Shown piece after piece: positions 1 through 5,952 of a stretch of DNA of 7,581 nt (position 1 is the first letter of the stretch; each line of letters opens with the position of its first letter). The notes beneath the pieces were generated by a model. It searched no databases. It had not been told where the DNA came from and worked only from the letters and a program-made list of their open reading frames with translations. The position numbers and the translations under genes are program-made. The DNA comes from Oscillospiraceae bacterium (GTDB lineage Bacteria; Bacillota_A; Clostridia; Saccharofermentanales; Saccharofermentanaceae), in contig CADAXO010000093.1 of assembly GCA_902791885.1 (NCBI GenBank), forward strand, positions 1 to 7,581, given 5' to 3'.

Positions 1-663
1 ATTACCGTGGTCAGCGCAGATGAAGAGAACGCCGTTAACCTTCTTAACCGCATCAACAGCAGCGCCTACGCACTGGTCGATTCTCTCAACAGCCTTAACG
101 GCAGCCTCGATAACACCTGTGTGGCCAACCATGTCAGGGTTAGCGAAGTTGATGATGATCACGTCATACTCGCCGGATGTGATAGCTGCGTCGAGCTTCT
201 CGGAAACTTCGGGAGCGCTCATCTCAGGCTTAAGGTCATATGTTGCAACTTTAGGTGAATTAACAAGTGTTCTGTCCTCGCCCTGGTTAGGCTCTTCGAT
301 ACCGCCGTTGAAGAAGAATGTAACGTGTGCATACTTCTCTGTCTCTGCAAGACGGAGCTGCTTCAAGCCGTTCTTAGCAAGATACTCACCGAGTGTGTTG
401 GTGATCTCTTCCTTCTTAAATGCAACGAACTTGTTGGGAATAGTCTCATCGTAGTCCTTGAAGCATACATATGTGAGGGGCATGAAGCCGTTAGCTCTCT
501 TAAGGAACTTGATGCACTTGGGATCAGCTGCATCACCCTCAGCTGCTGCGATATCCTCATCGGAGAAGCAGAATGCCTTTGTGATCTCACGTGCACGGTC
601 GGGACGGAAGTTAAAGAAGATAACGGAGTCGTTAGGCTTAACAACAGAGAGGGGCTTGCCGTC
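1..663 (-). pseudogene. gpmI: gpmI 3' part in the shifted frame, running off the left edge
   Basis: Reading the minus strand from 663 to 1 gives 221 codons with no stop, continuing GpmI one frame away from the 5' part. It begins DGKPLSVVKPNDSVIFFNFR and includes the substrate-binding FNFRPDRAREIT, the YAHVTFFFNGG segment with the catalytic Lys just before it, the NFANPDMVGHTG motif carrying Mn-binding Asp and His, and ADHGN at the very edge, which carries two more metal ligands. Roughly the last 60-70 residues of the family lie outside the window. Motifs are intact and codon use matches the 5' part (Lys almost always AAG, Thr mostly ACA, Ala GCT or GCA), so the reading frame shows no decay apart from the junction. 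The first ATG in this frame is at 483. I see no Shine-Dalgarno site that would suggest independent translation. Confidence 0.88.
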
Positions 664-1354
664 CATCTGTTACGCCGTTGTCGTAAGACTTCTGCATAGC
701 TGCAACAGGATCTGTGTCCTTAACGCCCTCGCCCAATACGAGTGCATCGTATGCCTTCTGGATTCTGTCCCAGTTGTTGTCTCTGTCCATTGCATAGTAA
801 CGGCCGGACATGGAAGCTACCTTACCGCAGCCGATCTCATTCATCTTGTCGATCAGAGCCTGGAGGTAATCCTTACCGGATGCCGGAGGAGTATCACGGC
901 CGTCGTAGAAAGGATGAACATAAACGTTCTCAAGACCGTTCTTCTTGCACATCTCGATCAATGCATAGAGGTGTGTGTTATGGCTGTGAACGCCGCCGTC
1001 TGAGAGAAGACCCCAGATGTGGAGGTCTGAATTGTTCTTCTTGCAGTTCTCAATAGCGCGGAGGAGCTCCTCGTTCTTAAAGAAGACGCCGTCCTCGATA
1101 TACTTTGTGATGAGAGTAAGGTCCTGGTAGATGATACGGCCGGAACCGATGTTCATGTGACCTACCTCGGAGTTACCCATCTGTCCGTCAGGAAGTCCTA
1201 CAGCAAGACCGGAAGCATATCCGAGCTGATAAGGGCACTCTGCCATCAGCTTATCCATAACGGGTGTGTTTGCCATCTTGATGGCATTACCCTCTTCCTT
1301 CTCCGTGATGCCGTAGCCGTCGAGGACCATCATTACTACAGGTTTCTGTCTCAT
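638..1354 (-). pseudogene. gpmI: 2,3-bisphosphoglycerate-independent phosphoglycerate mutase, 5' part, ending early at a frame break
   Basis: GpmI interconverts 3- and 2-phosphoglycerate in glycolysis through a phosphoserine intermediate, using two Mn ions in the cytoplasm. This frame gives 238 residues. It shows the metal-ligand Asp12 in VLDGYG, the phosphorylated Ser62 in MGNSEVGH, the substrate-binding DGRDTPP motif and the GRYYAMDRDNNWDR motif. The ATG at 1354 has AGGAG (1363-1367) eight bases upstream. The family is about 510 residues long; here the frame ends in an unrelated tail (GRQAPLCC) just after SYDNGVTD. The expected next motif, DEFVxPTVI, is absent, and the protein resumes in another frame from 663 downward. 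The fragment keeps only the first piece of the phosphatase domain plus the transferase domain, so it lacks most metal ligands and should be inactive alone. The gene starts 20 bases after the DUF4250-like gene. The identification is near certain; whether the break is biological is not. Confidence 0.9.
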
Positions 1355-1362
1355 ATTAATAT

Positions 1363-1367
1363 CTCCT
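1363..1367 (-). promoter_or_regulatory. Ribosome binding site of gpmI
   Basis: AGGAG on the minus strand lies eight bases before the ATG at 1354, in the 20-base gap after the DUF4250-like gene. It fixes the gpmI start. Confidence 0.8.
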
Positions 1368-1374
1368 ATCTTTT

Positions 1375-1554
1375 TTATTGCGTGTAAATAAATCTGTTAA
1401 GCTCGGCACTGTATTCGTATCCGATACTTCCGAGCTTTGCTTCTATTTCCAATCTGGACCAGCCCTTCGACAGACAAAGGTCTTCGAGAGAGGAATACTC
1501 ATCCCGAAGGCCTGTGTTGATTATCGAAAGTAACATGTTGGGATCAGTCGTCAT
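1375..1554 (-). CDS. DUF4250-like small protein
   Basis: This is a 59-residue protein starting with ATG at 1554 and ending with TAA at 1375. It begins MTTDPNMLLSIINTGLRDEY and ends near YEYSAELNRFIYTQ. The DPxMLLSxxNTxLRDxYxSL core followed by a C-terminal YEYxxExNxF segment matches what I remember of DUF4250 (55-70 residue Firmicute proteins of unknown function); this is recall, not a search. No signal peptide or membrane segment is visible, and the composition suggests a small soluble helical domain. The start lies inside the end of the SseB-like gene (11-base overlap), with only a weak AAGAGAT at 1561-1567, so translation is probably coupled to the upstream gene. It ends 20 bases before gpmI. 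The function is unknown. It occupies what would otherwise look like a 190-base gap. Confidence 0.8.
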   Translation of the reverse strand: MTTDPNMLLSIINTGLRDEYSSLEDLCLSKGWSRLEIEAKLGSIGYEYSAELNRFIYTQ

Positions 1555-2890
1555 TTAATGATCTCTTATAATCCCATTCTTTTCTTGCAAAGTACTCCTT
1601 CGCGAAAGGAGCCTCGCTTAAGATCGTGAAGTCTACGGCCTTGATCTCCTTAAGATAAGGCTTCATAGCTTCGCTCATTTCCTTAAAGGTATCAGGTGCG
1701 GATCCTCTCGGCAGATCTGCGATAACAAGATAATGCATCTGGTTATTTCTGATAACTATCATGAGACCGGCTTTCTTTATCTCGAAGCGGTTCTTGGAGA
1801 ATTCTACGATTGCCTTACGGAGATTATCCGTCTCTTCGCCGGGACGGGGCTCGCCTACAACAACCTTGGAGGCATCCGTGATGATCTCCTTGTGCATACG
1901 TTCACCGCCGGGGCCTGCCTTGTTGATGACACCGTTCATGGCTTTTACGGCTTTAAAGGGAAGTCCGAATGATACGGGGCCGGACGGATTGAAGATGATG
2001 TCGAATCCGTCCTTACTGACAAACTTCGCCGCATCGGGGAAGTTCATAACTACAACAGAAGGCTTCTTCTCGCCTTCGAAAAGCTTTCTCCACAGATAAA
2101 GAGCCTGAAGATCGGTAAACAGGGGAAGTGATCTCTTCTCGGGATCTTCCTTCTTTGTAACCATGATGATCTTGATCTTTTTCTTTCCGTCAGGACCGGT
2201 CTCACCGTCAAGCGTCATCGCGGGAACAAGGAACTTGCCGTTCGCGATGCTGTCCATGAGACGGGCGAGATAATCTCTGTCAGACTTATAGTCCGGATAT
2301 CTGAACATAAGACCGGACATAACGGGATTCTCGATGGCAAGCTTACCGGGTTCTGACTTGACCTGCGGCTTAACACTCGTTAAGACTGAGAATTTAGGGA
2401 CTGCATTCTCTTCGTTAAATCCGGTCTTCTCATAATCAACCGTAAAAGTGATCCTTGCCTTATTGGAAGAAACCTCATCGGCAGGCTCGTAAACCTGGCC
2501 GTTAAATGACTCTACCGAAAGGATCTTTGTTCCGAGGACCTTTCCGTCAGTTCTGTAAAGGAATACCTCATCGTCCTTCTTGCATGTTCCGAAGAGCACG
2601 CCGGTTATGACCGCATTATTATCGGATACGGAGCACTCGGCTTCCTCAGCCATAAGGAAATATCTTCTTCCCTCGTTAGGCAGATTCTTACGGAGCTCGT
2701 CGATCTTTGCCTTCTCTTTATCCTGCTCTATCGCAGTAATGCGGGCCTGCTCGGCACGCTCCTGATTCTTACGGATCCTCTCCTCGCGCTCCAGACGGGC
2801 CTCTTCATCGGTCGCCTCGATCGCGGCAAGCAATGCTTCATCAAGCGCATCGCCTTCAAGATTAAATATATCGTTCTCAAAATCGGACAT
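1544..2890 (-). CDS. SseB-like multidomain protein with an N-terminal coiled coil
   Basis: This encodes 448 residues starting MSDFENDIFNLEGDALDEAL. Residues about 26-72 are Glu/Lys/Arg rich with heptad-like spacing, a likely charged helix or coiled coil. Residues about 83-172 look like a beta-barrel similar to EF-Tu domain 2 (AVITGVLFGTCKKDDEVFLY, then GKVLGTKILSVESF). Residues about 200-316 resemble the SseB N-terminal domain (LMDSIANGKFLVPA, then LPLFTDLQALYLW and FGLPFKAV). Residues about 340-443 resemble the SseB C-terminal domain (GLMIVIRNNQMHYLVIADLP, ending KEWDYKR). SseB was named for enhanced serine sensitivity in E. coli; its biochemical role is not settled. The ATG at 2890 is chosen over a TTG at 2896 because GGAGG lies eight bases before the ATG. 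No signal peptide or transmembrane segment is seen. It follows aroQ by 27 bases and overlaps the DUF4250-like gene. Domain calls come from pattern memory, so the SseB assignment is moderately firm and the barrel tentative. Confidence 0.82.
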   Translation of the reverse strand: MSDFENDIFNLEGDALDEALLAAIEATDEEARLEREERIRKNQERAEQARITAIEQDKEKAKIDELRKNLPNEGRRYFLMAEEAECSVSDNNAVITGVLFGTCKKDDEVFLYRTDGKVLGTKILSVESFNGQVYEPADEVSSNKARITFTVDYEKTGFNEENAVPKFSVLTSVKPQVKSEPGKLAIENPVMSGLMFRYPDYKSDRDYLARLMDSIANGKFLVPAMTLDGETGPDGKKKIKIIMVTKKEDPEKRSLPLFTDLQALYLWRKLFEGEKKPSVVVMNFPDAAKFVSKDGFDIIFNPSGPVSFGLPFKAVKAMNGVINKAGPGGERMHKEIITDASKVVVGEPRPGEETDNLRKAIVEFSKNRFEIKKAGLMIVIRNNQMHYLVIADLPRGSAPDTFKEMSEAMKPYLKEIKAVDFTILSEAPFAKEYFARKEWDYKRSLNDD

Positions 2891-2898
2891 AATCAAAT

Positions 2899-2903
2899 CC
2901 TCC
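2899..2903 (-). promoter_or_regulatory. Ribosome binding site of the SseB-like gene
   Basis: GGAGG on the minus strand lies eight bases before the ATG at 2890 and only two bases before the alternative TTG at 2896. It therefore decides the start in favour of the ATG. Confidence 0.8.
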
Positions 2904-2917
2904 AGATGGACATTATA

Positions 2918-3346
2918 TTACATGTGAATCAGGTATTCCACCGCCTCGATATAGCCGTCGAAGCCGTGACCCTTGATAGTCTTGACCGCGATCTTTGATA
3001 CATAAGAGATCTGTCTGAAGTCTTCCCTGCTGTCCACATCGCTGATATGGACCTCTACACAGGGTATGGCCACGGCCTTCAAAGCATCGAGCAAAGCTAC
3101 CGACGTGTGGGTATAAGCTCCCGGGTTAAAGACTATGCCGTCAAGCTTTTCGAAGTAGGCCTGCTGAATGTAATCCACAAGGTCTCCCTCGTGATTGCTC
3201 TGCTTGAACGTTACTTCGACACCCTGTTCCTCACAGTACTTGCCGATCATGGAGATCAGGTCGGCGTATGTGCTCTTGCCGTAGATATCGGGCTCGCGTA
3301 TGCCGAGCATATTAAGATTAGGTCCGTTAAGTACAAGTATTCTCAT
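2918..3346 (-). CDS. aroQ: Type II 3-dehydroquinate dehydratase
   Basis: It dehydrates 3-dehydroquinate to 3-dehydroshikimate, the third step of the shikimate pathway, as a cytoplasmic dodecamer in the type II family. The 142-residue length is typical. Visible motifs are the N-terminal NGPNLNMLGIREPDIYG with catalytic Tyr22 and Arg17, QSNHEGDLVD (49-58), FNPGAYTHTS with Asn74, EVHISD with His100, and REDFRQISY with Arg111. Two positions differ from the common consensus: Asp103 where Asn is usual (HISN), and Gln112 where His is usual (FRH). Neither removes a known catalytic residue. The ATG at 3346 has GAGG (3354-3357) seven bases upstream and lies inside the end of the trifunctional gene (20-base overlap), pointing to coupled expression. 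Dehydroquinase activity is supplied only here, since the fusion protein has no such domain. Confidence 0.95.
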   Translation of the reverse strand: MRILVLNGPNLNMLGIREPDIYGKSTYADLISMIGKYCEEQGVEVTFKQSNHEGDLVDYIQQAYFEKLDGIVFNPGAYTHTSVALLDALKAVAIPCVEVHISDVDSREDFRQISYVSKIAVKTIKGHGFDGYIEAVEYLIHM

Positions 3347-4862
3347 CGTAGATCCTCACTGCTTCCTCAAGATACTGCTCGCGCGTATCCTTCTTGCCGA
3401 CTTTTATCACAATATCGGCAAGAGACTCGTATTTATCCTTGCGGCTGTTGTAAAGCTTCTCAACTCCGTTATCCGCGCTTAAAGGTCTGTTGCTTAAACA
3501 AAGAACATCCAAAGGTCTCTCGTTATAGATGACCGTCGAATTGCACTTCAAAGGGAAATGGTTCTCTTCACGGACTACGATACCGCCGCCGCAAGAGATG
3601 ATTATGCCGCTTCTTGAAAGCTCCCTTAATGCCACCGCGGACTCCTTCTTTCTGAACTCATCCTCGCCCTGACTGCGGATAGTCTGCGCCGGAGTCTCAC
3701 CGTATTCTTCGGTATATGCATCATCAAGATCCACTGTCTCTCTTCCCAAGTGCACGCCGAGTTCCCTGGCAAGCCAGGTCTTTCCGGAGCCCGGCATGCC
3801 GATGATGGTTATATTCTTCATCTTGTTCTCAAGCACTTCAGTGACACGCTCTATGTCAGCAGTATCAACCGCGGCTTCGGCTGCCATGTCATCAGAAGCA
3901 CCCCTGAAGAAAGCAGAAGCTTTGAAAGCCTGGGCCACGAGCATCTTAAGTCCGCCTGCCGTCTTAAGGCCGAGCTTCCGGGCGTCATAAAGAAGTCTTG
4001 TGCAGGACGGGTTGTAGATTATGTCAGCCACGGCTTCGAGTTTGCCGAATCTTTCAAGCTCGACAGGTGACTTCAGAATCTCCGGATACATTCCTGCGGG
4101 AGTACAGTTGACGATCATCTGCGCATCAGCACACACATCGTAAACATTGGTGTAATTGATCTCACCGTTCCTGCTCACGAATCTGATACTGCCGGCATTA
4201 AGTTCCTTAAGAGCGACATTCACCGCAGCTGAAGCGCCTCCGGTTCCGAGTATCAGAACGTTCTTGCCCTCGGGATCGATGCCTGAAGACTTGAGCATAT
4301 ACTTAAATCCGTAAACATCCGTGTTGGCACCGAGGCTTGTTTTGTCCTCACGGAACACCACGGTATTGACCGCACCCGTTTCCTTAGCACACGGCGTCAA
4401 TACATCGCACATCGCGAAAGCATTCTTCTTATAAGGAATGGTTACATTGAAGCCGCCGTAGATGCCGCTTCTTCCCTGTTCCCATAAAGCCGCGAGCTCA
4501 TCCTCTTCTCTCTCGATAACCGTGTAGGCATAGTCTGAAGTGATCATACTGTGGATCTCGGGAGAATAAGTATGCGGCAGGGACTTGCCGAGCACACCGA
4601 ACATCGGTCTGTACTCGAGGTCTTTAGCGATGCCCATTATCTCTGTATAAAGTCTTTCTATATAAGGCTTGGATTCGAAGCCCGCCATCTTCTCCAGACG
4701 GTCGATCTTCTCCTTCTCACGCTTCTCATCGTAGATGGGCTTGCCCTGGATCTTCTTTATCTCACCTATGCACTTAACGGCAGCAAGTCTTCTGTCGAAT
4801 GCATCGAGGATATCCTTATCAGCAGCATCGATCTCGCGTCTTAACTCTTCAAGCGTCTTCAT
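3327..4862 (-). CDS. Trifunctional chorismate mutase / shikimate dehydrogenase / shikimate kinase
   Basis: This is a 511-residue fusion of three aromatic-pathway enzymes. Residues 1-86 are an AroQ-class chorismate mutase (chorismate to prephenate); Arg8, Arg25, Lys36, Asp45, Arg48 and Glu49 match E. coli mutase Arg11, Arg28, Lys39, Asp48, Arg51 and Glu52. Residues 87-320 are NADP-type shikimate dehydrogenase AroE: LPHTYSPEIH, NVTIPYKK with Lys145, GANTDVYGF with Asp182, the nucleotide loop GTGGAS (206-211), NCTPAGM, and Gln311 in the last helix. A linker of about 27 residues follows. Residues 348-490 are shikimate kinase AroK: Walker A GMPGSGKT (355-362), DLDD, DEFRKKE, CGGG, a lid with RPL (459-461), and RKDKYESLAD. 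The ATG at 4862 has GGAGAAGG (4866-4873) upstream; the 18 extra residues of the longer open frame are antisense to aroC and Arg-rich, so I rejected them. It overlaps aroC by 14 bases and aroQ by 20. No key residue is clearly lost. Confidence 0.95.
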   Translation of the reverse strand: MKTLEELRREIDAADKDILDAFDRRLAAVKCIGEIKKIQGKPIYDEKREKEKIDRLEKMAGFESKPYIERLYTEIMGIAKDLEYRPMFGVLGKSLPHTYSPEIHSMITSDYAYTVIEREEDELAALWEQGRSGIYGGFNVTIPYKKNAFAMCDVLTPCAKETGAVNTVVFREDKTSLGANTDVYGFKYMLKSSGIDPEGKNVLILGTGGASAAVNVALKELNAGSIRFVSRNGEINYTNVYDVCADAQMIVNCTPAGMYPEILKSPVELERFGKLEAVADIIYNPSCTRLLYDARKLGLKTAGGLKMLVAQAFKASAFFRGASDDMAAEAAVDTADIERVTEVLENKMKNITIIGMPGSGKTWLARELGVHLGRETVDLDDAYTEEYGETPAQTIRSQGEDEFRKKESAVALRELSRSGIIISCGGGIVVREENHFPLKCNSTVIYNERPLDVLCLSNRPLSADNGVEKLYNSRKDKYESLADIVIKVGKKDTREQYLEEAVRIYDENTCT

Positions 4863-5952
4863 TATCCTTCTCCGCCAGTATCTCGTCGTAGACCGCGATC
4901 GCCGCAGCTGCTTCAACTACGGGAATGGCACGGGGAGCGACACAGGGATCGTGTCTTCCCCCGATCTCAATCTTCGTATTCTTATTCTCACTTATATCGA
5001 TGGTATCCTGAACCTTACCGATAGAAGGCGTCGGCTTGAACGCGCAGTCGAACACCAAAGGTGCAGCGGAACCTACGCTTATGCCTCCGAGGATACCTCC
5101 GCAGTTATTTGTCTTCAATGTGACCTGACCGTCTTCGATCGCGAATGCATCGTTATTCTCCGAACCTCTTAAAGAAGCGGCATCGAAGCCTGCTCCGAAC
5201 TCGACACCCTTTACCGCGGGTATCGCATATATAAGGTTTGCTATCTTGCCCTCAAGCCCGTCGAAAAGCGGTCCTCCGAGTCCTTCGGGCAATCCGTATA
5301 TCACGCACTCGGCCACGGCTCCCACCGAATCGAGGTCCATTCTGGCCTCTTCGATCTTCGCCTTCATCTTCTCGCCCGCTTCATCGGAGACTGCGGGGAA
5401 TTCCTTTTCGCAGACTTTGCTTAAAGCTTCCTTGAACGCAGCATCGTTTACGGCATGATCGTAGTAGCTGTCGTCCTTAACGCCCGCGCATTCTTTAAGG
5501 TGCGCGTGAATGCTGATGCCCATCTTATTAAGCTCATTAAGCGCGATGGAACCTGCGATGCACAGGGGAGCCGTCATTCTTCCGGAGAAGATACCGCCTC
5601 CGCTTTGCGCCGCCTGCTCCTTATACTTGATCTTGCCGGTGTAGTCAGCGTGCCCCGGCCTCGGCTTATTCATAATGGAAGCGTAGTCCTTGGGCTTCGT
5701 GTTGGAGTTTATGATATATCCGTGGAGCGCTCCGTCCTTGTCCTCGAAAAGAACCTCATCCTTCTCGACGCGGGGCGTGGACCACTTGTTGTTTCCGGGA
5801 GCCCTTCTTGCCATGAGACGTGAAGTGAACTCCTTATCGGGCATAACACCTGAAGGAAGGCCTTTGATGTAAACGCCGATCGTGGGACTGTGAGACTCCC
5901 CGTAAATAGTAAGTTCAAGCGCGCTGCCCCTGTAAGTACTCTCCATGCTCAT
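4849..5952 (-). CDS. aroC: Chorismate synthase
   Basis: It converts 5-enolpyruvylshikimate-3-phosphate to chorismate using reduced FMN, the last common step to the aromatic amino acids. The 367 residues fit the family (about 350-390). Visible motifs are YGESHS with catalytic His21, RPGHADY (98-104) with His101, SGGGIFSGRMTAP (117-129), GLPEGLGGPLFD (220-231), RGSENND (262-268), NNCGGILGGIS (282-292) and the C-terminal GRHDPCVAPRAIPVVEA. The SGRMTAP and NNCGGILGG wording differs from enterobacterial AroC (SGRET, NxSGG) and is of a type I associate with Clostridia. The start is the ATG at 5952, eight bases after GAGAGGAG (5961-5968). It overlaps the aroA stop by one base (TGATG), a classic translational coupling arrangement. 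A TTG at 5955 and an ATG at 5946 are less well placed. The 3' end overlaps the trifunctional gene. Confidence 0.96.
   Translation of the reverse strand: MSMESTYRGSALELTIYGESHSPTIGVYIKGLPSGVMPDKEFTSRLMARRAPGNNKWSTPRVEKDEVLFEDKDGALHGYIINSNTKPKDYASIMNKPRPGHADYTGKIKYKEQAAQSGGGIFSGRMTAPLCIAGSIALNELNKMGISIHAHLKECAGVKDDSYYDHAVNDAAFKEALSKVCEKEFPAVSDEAGEKMKAKIEEARMDLDSVGAVAECVIYGLPEGLGGPLFDGLEGKIANLIYAIPAVKGVEFGAGFDAASLRGSENNDAFAIEDGQVTLKTNNCGGILGGISVGSAAPLVFDCAFKPTPSIGKVQDTIDISENKNTKIEIGGRHDPCVAPRAIPVVEAAAAIAVYDEILAEKDNEDA
4866..4873 (-). promoter_or_regulatory. Ribosome binding site of the trifunctional gene
   Basis: GGAGAAGG lies within the 3' end of aroC. Its GGAG part is seven bases before the ATG at 4862, which supports that start over the upstream codon at 4916. 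Confidence 0.75.

Noticed and set aside
638..670. Programmed frameshift in gpmI
   Set aside because: No slippery heptamer or downstream stem is visible at the join, and about ten conserved residues are missing, which frameshifting would not restore.
20..1003. Plus-strand open frames at 20-454, 325-699 and 458-1003
   Set aside because: They lie antisense to clearly conserved gpmI sequence, have no recognisable motifs and no good ribosome sites.
1371..1376. T-run before gpmI as a terminator
   Set aside because: It is a T-run only on the plus strand; on the transcribed strand sense it is A-rich, and no GC-rich stem is next to it.
2891..2896. TTG start two codons upstream for the SseB-like gene
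   Set aside because: GGAGG would be only two bases away from it, while the ATG at 2890 has ideal eight-base spacing.
3047..3532. Plus-strand open frame opposite aroQ
   Set aside because: Antisense to aroQ and the shikimate kinase domain; composition (Cys, His, Arg rich) is typical of a shadow frame.
4863..4916. Longer N-terminus for the trifunctional protein starting at 4916
   Set aside because: The 18 extra residues are Arg/Ser-rich and out of frame within the coding end of aroC, and the good ribosome site points to the ATG at 4862.
4735..5823. Plus-strand open frames opposite aroC and the mutase domain (4735-5172, 5455-5823)
   Set aside because: They are antisense to well-conserved enzyme domains and show no family features.
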